This document shows, piece after piece, positions 1-11,014 of a stretch of 64,000 bases of DNA. Within the stretch, counting starts at the first letter, position 1. Each line of letters opens with the position of its first letter. The notes beneath the pieces were generated by a model. That model saw nothing but the letters and a program-made list of their open reading frames with translations. It did not search any database and was not told the DNA's origin. Location of the stretch: NCBI RefSeq assembly GCF_001411555.2, contig NC_049911.1, forward strand, positions 34,919,340-34,983,339, in the 5' to 3' direction. Both the position numbers and the translations under genes were made by a program. This DNA comes from Juglans regia (lineage: Eukaryota > Streptophyta > Magnoliopsida > Fagales > Juglandaceae).

Positions 1-2363
1 TGTGGTCTCTAGAAAGGGATCTGGTCATGTGCTGAGAGATAATGCCAACAATAGAGACCCTAATGCACAATTTTGCAACAGACTTGGTTGCAGTGGCAGA
101 CTGAACTCAAGAGGTTCTCAAAATGGCTGTTCAGAAAAGGCCAAATCTTCAAGGCCTTCTTTACGCTCTTCTTCAAGTGGCAAGGAAATAATTGGAAGTT
201 CCTCTAGGACTTGCTTGACGATTGGTAATGGGAGAAAATCTACCATGGAGCCTCGAAGAAAGATATCTTCTCAGTTAGATACTGATTCATCTGAAACTAG
301 TAGCATCCAGGATGAACCAGAAGTAGCAGAACCCACTCCCTCACCTGGAAAGATTCACAGAGGGGCTGAAAATGCGGATTCTGAGAGTGACACATCAATG
401 GAAGCGGGAAGTTCTAGTGTAGCATCAGGTATAAGACCACAGAAGAATCCTCATCAAGGATCTGGATTTCGCAACCGGGACACTCTAGTCTCTTCCTCCA
501 TATCTATGGGATCTAAGAGCTCTGGCCAGGCAACAGGTGCTGGGGCAAGCAGGCGTGGTATAAGAAATCTCAGAAGCAATTCAATACCTGATGCCCTCCC
601 ATCTGGTTGTTCAGCTTTGGATTCAAGCCTCAGTAAGAGGAAAGATATTGTGAAAAGGAGAAACTCCGAAGGAGAAAGTAGCTCCAATGTTGGAGGGAAG
701 AAGAAGAGTGGGTCATCATTGGAAGGACGGAACTCCAGTTCTAGCCATGGCATCTCCATTTCTGATTCAAGACGAGCCAGAAATATGCCTCCTAACAGGG
801 ATACTTGTGTTGCATCAGTTAGGACAAGGGGATCAGTTGATGGTCACACCAGGACCAGGCTCTCCAATCAAGGAAATGGAAACAGTTTATCACCAAATCA
901 TCCCTCTGTTACCATCCCACAAATGCTTCAATCTGACATACCTATAGAATTGAATGATCCTAGTTCGTCACATCAGCTCTCTGCAGAAACTCCCTCGAGT
1001 CGTGCAATTTCTTTCAGTCGACCAGGCAGTAGCAGCGAAAGCTTACATGGTGTTTTGTCGGCAAGTCCTACAGAAGTTGGTATTAGCCGCTCGTTGATGA
1101 ATCAGAATAGTATCAGGCGCTACAACATAGATGGTATTGCGGAGGTACTAGGAATACATAGTTTCTTTTAAATAAATCAGCTTACTATGGTCTTGAAAGA
1201 AAGCCTCGTTATGTGGAGCTTTTTCTTTAAAATATTTGTGCAGATTTTAATGGCACTTGAGAGGATTGAACAAGATGAAGAGCTAACATATGAGGTAATT
1301 TTCTATGGATTTTCGCTTAACATGATTCACTGTTCGTTATGACTCTTCTTTCTTGTCTTTGCAGCAAATACTTGTTCTGGAGACTAACTTGCTTCTTAAT
1401 GGCATATATGTCCATGATCAGCATAGAGACATGAGACTGGATATTGATAACATGTCATATGAGGTTTGTTGGTATCTTACATTGATGCTAAACTTCACTT
1501 CTCTTCTGTTCTATCTTGGTGGAATGGTTGTGTTCAGAAGTTTGGAACCATTTTGTCTAAGCTGTTCTGTAAACCATTTTACTTCTATATGACAGGAATT
1601 ATTAGCTCTAGAAGAGAGGATGGGAACTGTGAGCACTGCACTACCAGAAGAAGCAATGTCGGAATGCCTGAAAAAAAGCATTTATGAGTCTATAGTTCCA
1701 AAGGATGAAGATATGGGCTGCAGTGGGGATAAAGATGATGTCAAATGCAGTATCTGTCAGGTTTTTTCCCCCTTACTTTCTACTGCATTACATATTTTCA
1801 TGGGAGCTGAATTAGTCTTGAAATAGAAATTATAAAGCTAAGTCAAATTATTTGAGGAATTTGGTTTAAGCTGGGATTGGATTAGGTTTCAATCACTTAG
1901 AACGAGTGTTAAGGGGAGGCTATATATTGGATTCATCTAAAGTTTTAAAGTGCATTGCTTGCAAACAATTGCAATCTCTAGATAGTTCCTGTGGTCAACT
2001 GAGAACAAGCCATTATCTTAATGCAGGTTGTCAGGTTCTTCAGTATGTATTTAACTGTATTTGCACGTAGTTACAAATGAAAAATAATCTAGTCAGATTT
2101 TCGATTTCACCGACCTATACTGCCTTGGTTTTGAGTATTAACTTGCTTTCTTTATTGACTAGCCTCTCTTTCTTTCTCATAAAAATTATTTTTTTACCCC
2201 TCAACAACAGGAGGAGTATGTGGTTGGAGATGAAATGGGTAGACTGCAATGCCAGCACTTATATCATTTGGGCTGCATACAACAGTGGCTTCGGTTGAAG
2301 AATTGGTGCCCCATATGCAAAGCATCGGCGGCACCCTCACTATCGCTTTTGACTTCCTCTTAG
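1..2363 (+). CDS. RING-H2 E3 ubiquitin ligase, MBR/RHG1A-like (5' end outside window)
   Basis: Exons read from GT-AG sites: <1-1144, 1244-1294, 1365-1463, 1596-1760, 2211-2363. All junctions keep frame and give 536 residues, with no start visible. The first ~380 residues are low-complexity, Ser/Arg/Gly-rich and probably disordered. A short helical stretch (MALERIEQDEELTYE, LLALEERMG) follows, then a C-terminal RING-H2 finger split by the last intron: C-x2-C-x14-C-x-H-x2-H-x2-C-x10-C-x2-C, with all eight zinc ligands present and the conserved Trp before the last Cys pair. A long disordered N-terminus with a RING at the extreme C-terminus is typical of plant MBR1/2, RHG1A and HIP1-like ligases, which transfer ubiquitin from an E2 to nuclear or cytosolic substrates. 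The substrate cannot be read from sequence. A poly(A)-like AATAAA lies near 2500. The RING assignment is certain; the subfamily is inferred. Confidence 0.9.
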
Positions 2364-2555
2364 TTCAATTTAAAAGATCAGGTTGGAGGAGACCTGCTTT
2401 TTCCTTTGGTACAGATTAAGTTTGTTTCTTCGTTTTCATTCATTTTTTTTTTTCTTCTTTAATGTCCATGTACATATAAATTTCTTTCAGCTGAATCAAC
2501 TAATAAACACAGGCTATTGGCTTGATTGGTTTACCTTCACGTTGAAATTGTGAAT

Positions 2556-2560
<5 letters not shown>

Positions 2561-2614
<54 letters not shown>
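2561..2614. repeat. (CT)27 microsatellite
   Basis: Uninterrupted CT dinucleotide tract of 54 bases just downstream of the RING ligase gene. Length polymorphism between individuals is likely. Confidence 0.98.
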
Positions 2615-2619
<5 letters not shown>

Positions 2620-3607
2620 GAGGAATATAATCTACCATTTTCATGATTTTAGTTTATCTCTGTGTAACACACCTCACAAATTAAAATAGTGAAACACTGA
2701 TTTGCTCTCTTCCAGGGGAGCTAGCTCCTCCAAGAAAATGAGAGGGAAAATTAGGACTGTAACACTCTGGCCAACGGTGCCCTCTTAGGCTTATGGTATC
2801 GTTGCTAAAACTTGTTATGAACAAGAAAAATATTTATCATCTGAAAAGAGGAAAAACGGAGTCCGTCTAAAGAAGTGGCTTAATAGGCATTATTTCAGTC
2901 ATGGCGTTCATCTATATTTCTTTCCTTCTTACTAAGAAGAAACTGATAGCAGGTAAGGGATTGTGTATAAATGTGAAAAGCATGCCATGTACTGGAAAAA
3001 GGACCAGAGCAAAGATTTCTTCCCAGTTCAACAAAACTCGAGGAATCGTAGAATCTACAACTCATGGATTATTTGAACTTTGTGCACTTGAAAACAGTCA
3101 TAAGAACAAAGCAACCTGGTTCCAAAAGAAAAGAACAAACCAACGTGGTATTAGAATCAGATTCAGGGGCGTCCATAAGCACTCTTCCCCTCTAAATGGG
3201 GAGGTCGATGATTCAATCAAAGAAAGGATGATTTTGGAAAGCTCCACATCATCAAATACATTATTCAAGTACTCATCTCTCTCACACCACAAATAATCAG
3301 AAAAATTGCTGGCTGAATGGATGAGTCAACTGACTTTTTGTTTATTTCGGATACCCGTCAGAGTCTATTTAAGCCTCCTTTGCATTCCCAATAGATTATG
3401 ATTTGAAGGGAATAATTCTTTTGAGAGTCTTTTTCTCTCTTCATGTTTCTTCTGTCTTTTCTCTTTATCTTCTTCTTCCTTCTTCTGTCTTACTTTTATC
3501 TCATTTTCGCTTCTTACTCCTCTCATTTTCATCTCTTATTGGCTTCTTCTGATCTTACGAAATTTCTCCAAGTGCTATTATCCTGGAACAGCACCACCCC
3601 ACGCTCC

Positions 3608-3789
3608 GGTTTGGATTGAAAATTCATCTCAATTTATTTCATTTCATCATTACAATTTTTTCAAATTTTCATACAAAATATAATAAAAAATTCAATTTTT
3701 TCAAATCCTAAAATAATAATAATATTAAAAAATAATATTTTATTCAACTAATCTAAAACCGTCTCAACTCATCTCTGAATCCAAACAAC
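3608..3789. mobile_element. AT-rich MITE (family 1, copy A)
   Basis: Starts GGTTTGGATTGA and ends ATCCAAACAACG, so the ends are inverted repeats. Next to each end lies an ATCTCA-type subterminal motif, and the core is AT-rich with AATATTAAAAAATAATATT. Related copies occur at 10342, 23288, 34832, 37222, 38218 and, more diverged, at 9165, 39421 and 62865. No coding capacity. The superfamily is not certain. Confidence 0.7.
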
Positions 3790-6121
3790 GTTGAGCTTTG
3801 ATGTGTTTCCTGTCAATATGGAATCTACATCTTTAGTGGACATCCCAATCTATTGGGGCAAAGTTGAAATGGCTGTGGGAAGAACTTTGGACGGCTAATA
3901 ACAGTAGTTTAGTCTTACACTACTCCCCCTCCCCCATGTTCCCCCCACTTATTCTACTGTCAATTACTGATTAGTCGAGTCGTTCCAACAAAATTGTAAG
4001 CTTTGAGCTCTGATAGGTAAATTTGGTATTTTAGTTGCAAATTAAAATATAAACTTCAGCACGATTTCTAAATTATTGTTTACTAGGGAAGTTAAATACA
4101 AATTATCACGGAATATTCAGTGGATGTTAATGTTTTGTGTGTACAATTATCAACTCGCAGAGTTCCGAGCAACAGAGCATACTGTTCTTGTGACAGTTTA
4201 TTTTACCTTCCAGAATTTCCCCAGGTTTCCCACTATTGGCTGTATATTGTACGCAAAACTCAAGATCTGTTTATCTGGTGATGAGAAAATTCAGGCCCAT
4301 ACGAACTGCATCCGCCATGAGGCAAGCAGACATGGAAATTCTGTTAGTAAGTTCCACTGCATCAGTGGGACACACAGATTGAGCTTAATACAAGGACCCA
4401 GAAACCAATCCATGCTCAGACCTCATTCATCTTAAAGATTAGCTCGACCTGGAGCCATTCTGATTTCTCATCGCCACAGAAAAAACGAATACTTCAGCAG
4501 TGTCTGAAAACGGACAGATGTAAGCCCTTCAAACTAGGAGGAAACAACCGGCTTCATGTGTCAATTGACGGGGCTTTATCCAAGTCACTGCCGTCCCTCG
4601 CAAAATGCATGGGTAGAAATTTTCTCAAGCCAAAATAACCAATCTTTTCCAAGTTGCTTCAGTTGTTGCCCGGGCATAAACATGTAATCAAGCAAAAATT
4701 TACCCAATTTTGCTTATGCAAGTAGCTTTTTTTGCAAGAGTCTGGAAGCATGGTGCCTTTTCAGCTCATGCGCAGACCTAGCTCCTACCAATTACAACTT
4801 ACAGCCAACATTCAACATGAAAATAAACATTCCAGCATGGTCCACGGCAACCTATGAATTCTCTCAGGATGTCTGCATCATACAATTCTTTCTTCTGTTA
4901 CCAAAATTAGTAACTAGTACAATATGAGCTGGGAAAAATTGAATTTGAAGCTTTGATGTGATACTCGTACTAATCTGCAGGCCAACACCATGTCATGTAT
5001 TAATACTCGTAAATGATTGATGTTTTATCAATATACCGATCCACACAAGTTAGACGATGGTATCATTTTGATAACTCCATCCATGGACGAAGGAAAGGAC
5101 TTCGTCTGCAAAATTTTATTCTTTGTTAATTTTTTCAAGTAAAAATAGTACTCATGGATTTTTTCCCCTCTCAATGTTTTTTTTTTTTTGGGTTAATTTT
5201 GCACAATCATATATTATTCTTCGTTGTTTAACGAGTTGCAAATATGTTTATTGGCATAATTAAATTCTCCGAACTGCAGCTGTGAACTCTATGTCACTTT
5301 GTGCTGGCTATGCAAAAATCAAACAGAGGCATCGCAACTAGTTTTAGGCTCCAAAACATGGAGAGAAATATATGTCTCCATCTGAATGGTAAAAAAGACT
5401 CGGAATAGAGCGGTTTCACTATATCCAGTAGTTTCAGCAAATACGAAAACGATCTGCCACCACTGCTACTTGCAAGATAAAACAGCAACATTTAAAATCA
5501 CTGTTCTTAAGAACACCAGGGGAAGGGACGATACATTAGCATCATGTTATACAGGAGTCAGTCAGTTATAAACAATGATATCAAACCATCGAGGTAATAA
5601 CAGTGGATGTCAATGTGTTATTGATATTTAAATCCAATTAATTCTCAGTCTAAAGTACATACAGAGCTTACTGCAGCTCTTACACAAGGAGCTTTTTTAC
5701 CTTTCACTACAATACACAACAGTATCCCTTCAAAACTCTTTTAGTTTTCCTCCACATTGGCTGAGAATTACAGGAAATGCTTGAGATCTGTAGAGACGGT
5801 AGATACAGCCAAGATCAATGCTAAAGATACAACAGAGCAACCAATCATGGGCACTCTATTTGAAGGCACCCCTTGTTTGGTTGAATTTAAATAATTTCCC
5901 GACTAGCCATGCTCTGTAGCAGGCAAATACAGCATTCCAATGCTCATGCCCACAATTCTTTTGCAAAGGCCAGAGAACCAACTGGGAGAAATCTGTTTAT
6001 CTTGGCAGTAAGAACAGAACTGAGTGCGTCAATCATCTCCAACAATGGTTGTCCATACCTTTGCACCAGAACACACCAAACCAACCATGGCTTGGAATAA
6101 GCAGGCCTTCATATGGAGGTT

Positions 6122-7381
6122 TCATTCCTCAAATGCTTGCATACAAATTTTCTCCAGCAGCAATGGCCAATCCTCCCCAAGTTGCTGAGGATTCAGCTCC
6201 ATAGCAACTTTGAAATCAAGCAAAGATATCGAGCACTGGTGTCCTTGCTCCTGCATCACGTCCATGGGCCCACCGGCACTCTGCATGTGTAAGTGATTAC
6301 TTGGCCACATGCCATTGATAATTTTGCCTTGAATCTGCTGCTTGTGAGCAAGGTGCTTTCTTGGCTCATGTGTGCACCTTGCTCCCACCAACTCAACACA
6401 AGACCTGATTAACTGCTTCAAGTACACATCCAGCATATTATTTAACATATTAGCACATTCCATAGAAACGCCTCCAAGGCCCTGTGCTGCTGCAATCTGC
6501 TCCATACGTTTTCTCAGTGTCTCTGTATCAGTCAATCCACCACTATCGTAATTGCTAACAAAATCACCACTGCTAGCCGATGGAATAACTTTGCGGGCCC
6601 CACCGACACTAGCTGGGCAAAATGGAATCCCTAGGGGGGCAAGCAGAGGACTTCTAAAGAAATTTGACCGTGTTGACTGCACCTCTTCCCCATCGTCAAT
6701 AACAGCTCCTGCAGCCTGATCTTTACTGTGTATCCTTGGCTTCTCTGCAGGTCGCCGAACAGCACCATCCCTTTCATTCTCATGTGCCTCAGCAACAGTC
6801 TGAAGATGCGGCCCTGGTCTCTGATAATCGCACGGAGTCAAATCCCCATTTTCCACATTAAACTTACTATTGCTATCTTCTGGTCCCATGGATTGATGTG
6901 AGACACACTCGACCTTCCCATTCAGTCCAAGAGGGCTTGGTCTATCCCTGAGCTTCCGATCACGTATCCCGGACCTTCCCTTTCGTGGGGACACTGGAAG
7001 AACCCCATTCGACCAAACAGGCACATTTTGATTCTGATTGGAGAAAATGGCCCCACTTTGTTCATGCCCATCTTCCCCACCAGGAGAACTGTTTGCAGCT
7101 TGTATCCCCGATTTGTGAGGACCCGCTAAATGAACTGGTGGCGGGGTCTTGGCTTGGCATGCATTCTTAAGGATTGAAATAAGGAGTTGGTTGTGCAGTG
7201 GAAGATTCTCCCTCCCAAAAGCCCGAATGCAAAAACTTTCAAACTGAATCTTGCCCAATTTGTCGCTCAAAAAACTATTCAAGTGATAAAAGTACAGTTT
7301 TGACTTATTCACCCCAAGCTTCTTCACTATCTGAGCTTTCAAGTCAACCAAATCGACTCTGGAGCTCTGCTGAGGTTGCAT
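6122..7381 (-). CDS. ADA1: SAGA coactivator subunit ADA1 (Tada1/Hfi1-like)
   Basis: Single open frame of 419 codons from the ATG at 7381, whose product begins MQPQQSSRVDLVDLKAQ. An in-frame ATG 13 codons upstream (7420) is possible, but plant homologues start at the MQP Met. Residues ~8-80 are the conserved SAGA-Tad1 N-terminal segment (LKAQIVKKLG, then FYHLNSFLSDKLGKIQFE). The middle is polar and disordered. Residues ~290-340 (TLRKRMEQIAAAQGLGG through MLDVYLKQLIRSC) form the helical, histone-fold-like region that in yeast and human pairs with a TAF12-type subunit. In that family ADA1 is a structural core subunit of the SAGA histone acetyltransferase complex in the nucleus. Lack of introns in the coding part fits several plant ADA1 genes. 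Function is inferred from the family; the reading frame is certain. Confidence 0.88.
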   Translation of the reverse strand: MQPQQSSRVDLVDLKAQIVKKLGVNKSKLYFYHLNSFLSDKLGKIQFESFCIRAFGRENLPLHNQLLISILKNACQAKTPPPVHLAGPHKSGIQAANSSPGGEDGHEQSGAIFSNQNQNVPVWSNGVLPVSPRKGRSGIRDRKLRDRPSPLGLNGKVECVSHQSMGPEDSNSKFNVENGDLTPCDYQRPGPHLQTVAEAHENERDGAVRRPAEKPRIHSKDQAAGAVIDDGEEVQSTRSNFFRSPLLAPLGIPFCPASVGGARKVIPSASSGDFVSNYDSGGLTDTETLRKRMEQIAAAQGLGGVSMECANMLNNMLDVYLKQLIRSCVELVGARCTHEPRKHLAHKQQIQGKIINGMWPSNHLHMQSAGGPMDVMQEQGHQCSISLLDFKVAMELNPQQLGEDWPLLLEKICMQAFEE

Positions 7382-8350
7382 GTCTCGAGACACAGATTCA
7401 TACACCGACCGCAGAATCACTAACCCCCCAGTAACCCCAGTTTATCCCAACTTACACTTTTTTCCGTTTACAAACGATCCAAAAATTTCCCTCCCACATA
7501 TCATTCGATGCAAATCCACACTCGGAATCCGACGAATCACTAAAACGCCCGAAAACCCCCACTCCTAACCTATTTCCAAAATCCTTATTTCCAAAAAACC
7601 CCGAATTCACCAACCCACAAACGATATAATGCGAACCCAAATCTCATCTTATCGGAACCAAAACCCTAGAGATCAAACCCACTACGGAACTCACTAAATC
7701 CCCCCCAGAATCAAGCTCAATTTGTCGGAAACAATGCCTAAATAAAACCCTAAGCTTGAATCACCAAACTTGGGCCCACAGGACCACGCCTTCTCACGCA
7801 CTGTACGAACCACAAATTGCACCACTGCACCAATCAAAACCCCGCGTTCCTTTCATGAAATTCAAAATCTTTCAAACTTCAGAGTCCCAAATTCCAAGTC
7901 GAATAAAAGAGATCGGGGAGTTGGCCGAATGGAGTTTGGGAAACATAGCAGGGAAATCGAATTGAAGAGGAATGAAGCACAATGAAGAGGGAAAACTAGA
8001 GCCGAGAGTATGGGAAAGATGGTTAGAGATTGATTGAGCTCTGACCTTTCAAGGAAGTCGAGGAATTGCAGAGAAATCTAACCTGAGTGACTGGGCTTCG
8101 AATCGTCGAAGCTTCGGCTCTCGCTCTGTTGATATATTTCCTCCTCCAATTTTATTTTTTTCCACTTTGGTACATTCTCACTGGTTTTATCTTTGAGCTT
8201 TTGCTCTTTGAAGGAGTTTGATCGCTGCTCTCTATCTCTGTCTCTCCGCTCTCTTCTTTCTCGGTAGCTCTCTCAAGGTCTTGCCTTGCCTTGTGCCTTT
8301 TTCCTTTTCTTCTCTCTTTTTTTTTTTCCCCCCTCCCCTCTGCTTGCCAA
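7382..8350 (-). promoter_or_regulatory. 5' leader and promoter region of ADA1
   Basis: Sequence upstream of the ADA1 start. It contains an in-frame upstream ATG (7420) and a long leader that may hold an intron. At 8110-8340 there is a strongly CT-rich block on the plus strand (GA-rich on the transcribed strand), the kind of tract common around plant transcription starts. The start site itself cannot be read. Confidence 0.45.
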
Positions 8351-8841
8351 CGTGTTAATTAAAACATTATTCTTAATGAACCTCTTAATTATAATCTGAT
8401 ATTTTTTACAAGCAGCAAAGGTAGACCGTGGTACTGATTCTGTTGTTAAAAATTAGTTTAATTCCATCATGCTGCCAATATCTTTGATGCAATATCTTAG
8501 TTATTTATTAAGAAAATTAAAGATCGAATCCTCTCTTCCGCATGTATTAAGCTATATCTCAGCAAAATATTTAAAATTATTATAATCATAATTATATAAA
8601 CATATATTTATTTTATAACATATTAAGAAAGACTTAATCTATGTCTGAGTTTATTCTTCAAAATAATTAGTTAATGATATAATTGAGGTTCTATTAAAAA
8701 TTTATAATCATTATAAATAATTTTTTTTTAAATAATGTATAATCCCATACACCATCTAACGTTATCAGTCAAATGATTTATAATATATATCCTATTCAAA
8801 TTATTAAAATATCGTAGATGATTTATAATTTCCACTTTTTA

Positions 8842-8846
<5 letters not shown>

Positions 8847-8872
<26 letters not shown>
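8847..8872. repeat. (TA)n microsatellite
   Basis: Alternating TA tract of about 26 bases in AT-rich intergenic DNA between ADA1 and the hAT element. Confidence 0.9.
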
Positions 8873-8879
<7 letters not shown>

Positions 8880-9164
8880 GAATGTCATTTAGGAATTGTA
8901 AGTTCGATTTAAGCCTTATTCTCCAATTTGTGGTATGTAATTTGCAGCACGCATATTATTTGTTGCTGATTCAATCAGAGTCCTACTCTTAGACTCTTTT
9001 ACCCTTTATAAACATCATACATTCGAGTCTAGTCCAAATTGCCAATGCTGTGCTTGTGGCCGTAAACTTTTTATGGGTTGACATTCAGAGATATATGACC
9101 GTAATGATTAGTAATCGAAATTGACAATTTTCGTCCCCGAATACCACTAGATCTTATAAATGCG

Positions 9165-9375
9165 ATTAACGCCTCATTTATTTTTACACATGAGATAATA
9201 TAAGATAAAAATTTAAATTTAAATAAAATATTATCAGAAATATTTTTAATATTATTTTTATTTTAAAATTTAATAAATTTAAATTATATATTTTATTTTA
9301 TGTGTAAATTTAAAAAAGTCAGAATGATTATATAAGATGGGAATAGTTATGAAGACAAACATATAAAAATGATTG
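9165..9375. mobile_element. diverged AT-rich MITE (family 1, copy B)
   Basis: Left side GCCTCATTTATTTTTACACATGAGAT and right side GATGGGAATAG...GACAAAC enclose the AT-rich core, with AATATTATTTTTATTTTAAAATTT shared with the other copies. The terminal repeats are eroded, so the ends are approximate. Confidence 0.45.
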
Positions 9376-9548
9376 TTTATTTTATTTTATACGAAAATTT
9401 TAAAAAATTATAATAATGAAATGATATTAGTTTATTCGACTGCCAAGAGTTTTATGGAGTTGTTTTTACTTTTGTAGCTTATTCCACTCTTTTCTCCCAT
9501 AAATCATTTTTATTATTTATTTTTTTAATCAAACACCGAGGTCATTGG

Positions 9549-10089
9549 TAGGGGTGGGCAGCGCCGTCCCGCCCTGCATAGAACACCCATAGCGGGGTGG
9601 GGGGCGGGCTGACCCCAACGGGGCCTCGCCCTACACTCTTCTCTATTTAGTTAAAAAATCATAATTTTTAATATTTATATAAATATATTTTATATAGATA
9701 CATACAACTTGTTAAAAACTTGAAGTTGAATTTAAGTTAATGGATTGCCTTGGTCTCCTAGGCTAACTATTATATAGGAGATCAAGATATATAGGAGATC
9801 AAGACAATATAATATAAAATACAATTATAATGAGTTTATATCTTTTTTAAATGTATAAATTTCAATTATATTTTTATTTGGGTCTAAACAAATTTTAGAT
9901 TTAAACTTTTTTTTAAACCCAATATGTTATTGGATTGAGCGGGGGGCGGGTCGAGGTGCGGTTTCAACCCCACCCCCTCGTACCAGGGTGGGGGCGGGGT
10001 AGGAAACCATCCCCCATGGTGTGAGGTGGGGTGGATGAGGGGGGTGGGGGTGGGTATATCCTTCCCGCACCTTGCGGGTAGCACCCCTA
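9549..10089. mobile_element. non-autonomous hAT-type transposon with perfect 8-bp TSD
   Basis: 541-bp element with ends TAGGGGTG and CACCCCTA (inverted). It is flanked by the identical octamer GTCATTGG at 9541-9548 and 10090-10097. An 8-bp duplication together with TAGGGGTG ends is characteristic of hAT elements. Both subterminal regions are extremely G/C-rich (repeated GGGGCGGG and GGGTGGGG words), whereas the middle is AT-rich. No transposase frame is present. Confidence 0.88.
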
Positions 10090-10341
10090 GTCATTGGCAA
10101 TTGTGATATGCCTAGGAGCATGAATATGGTCACAATTCATATAATTTCTCCTAGCCAAAATGAAATATTATAAAAAACCCTAACCCCTGAAACATCATGA
10201 TAAGATACCATGTATACATTTTTATTACCAAAATATTCATTTGATCAAATTTAGATTAGGCCGTTGAAGGGTTAAATGTTATTACATCGTAATAAAAAAA
10301 AGTATTGAGTAAATATTGGGTATTATACTTTTATTCTTCTT

Positions 10342-10560
10342 AAGGACTCGTTTGTTTTTATAGATGAGATAAGATGAATTGAAATTAAAGTTAAAAAGTT
10401 GAATAAAGTATTGTTATAATATATTTTTTAATATTATTTTTATTTTAAGATTTGAAAAAGTTGAATTGTTTATTTTATTTTGTATTGAAATTTGAAAAGA
10501 TTATAATGATTATATGATATGAGATGAGATGAAATGTTTTCTGAAAACAAACGAGACCTT
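10342..10560. mobile_element. MITE (family 1, copy C), best-preserved ends
   Basis: Terminal inverted repeat of 18 bases with one or two mismatches: AAGGACTCGTTTGTTTTT at the left, and the reverse complement of AAGGTCTCGTTTGTTTTC at the right. The flanks read TTA/TA on both sides, so a 2-3 bp target duplication is possible. The core is AT-rich with GATGAGAT motifs near both ends. Non-coding. Confidence 0.8.
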
Positions 10561-10686
10561 AGATTCCATTTAATTGATCTATATAATATTATTCATAAAT
10601 ATTTAAATTAATTATTTAAAGAAATAAAGATTAACCTAATAATTAAAAAAGTAATATCACATTAATACGGTACTATGAGAATGAGA

Positions 10687-10890
10687 TGGGCTAATAGTAG
10701 GATCAAGACACTCGAGGTATATTTTTCAGTATAGTTAAGTAAACCGAGCTTATATAATGGGCCAGGGTTTCCTTTGTGAAACGAAGGTCCATTTCAAAGT
10801 TTTAAATGAGTAAACCGAGCTAATATATATTTGGGCCAGAGCCTCGTTTGTGAACTGAAGGCCCATTATAAAGTTTCAAATGGCCCGACT
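10687..10890 (+). promoter_or_regulatory. CENP-O promoter: duplicated unit with site II (TGGGCY) motifs
   Basis: TGGGCT at 10687 and TGGGCC at 10758, 10832 and (reverse strand) 10860-10865 lie 130-330 bases upstream of the CENP-O ATG. Two imperfect copies of a ~71-bp unit, each starting TAAACCGAGC (10740 and 10811), carry these motifs. Site II elements are known binding sites of TCP factors in plant genes expressed in dividing cells, which suits a kinetochore gene. Motif positions are seen directly; regulation is inferred. Confidence 0.6.
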
Positions 10891-11014
10891 TTTCCGGCCC
10901 CAAATACCATCATGGCAAGATTTGCAAGCCAGCCCTAATTTTATATTTGGGGCAGAATCCACAGATTGCGCCATTGCGGCGTCTCCGGTCTCTCTGTGAA
11001 ACGCAGAAGAGGGA

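Larger units (their letters stand above)
2364..6121. other. intergenic region, no supported gene
   Basis: Holds the 3' untranslated region of the RING gene, a CT microsatellite, one AT-rich inverted-repeat element (3608-3789) and otherwise unremarkable sequence. An open frame at 2901-3296 (131 codons) has no recognisable domain, and I do not call it a gene. The last few hundred bases are probably the 3' untranslated region of the minus-strand ADA1 gene. Confidence 0.6.

Noticed and set aside
454..759. 101-codon minus-strand frame inside the RING gene exon
   Set aside because: Shadow of the Ser-rich coding strand; hydrophobic bias is an artefact of the complement.
2901..3296. 131-codon open frame downstream of the RING gene
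   Set aside because: No recognisable domain, no clear promoter or splice support, and length possible by chance; reverse-strand frames overlap it.
4076..4435. 119-codon open frame
   Set aside because: Composition looks like translated non-coding DNA; no family resemblance and no neighbouring exons.
9884..10133. minus-strand Pro-rich open frames
   Set aside because: They lie in the G-rich end of the hAT element, and the Pro-rich translation is caused by GGGG runs.
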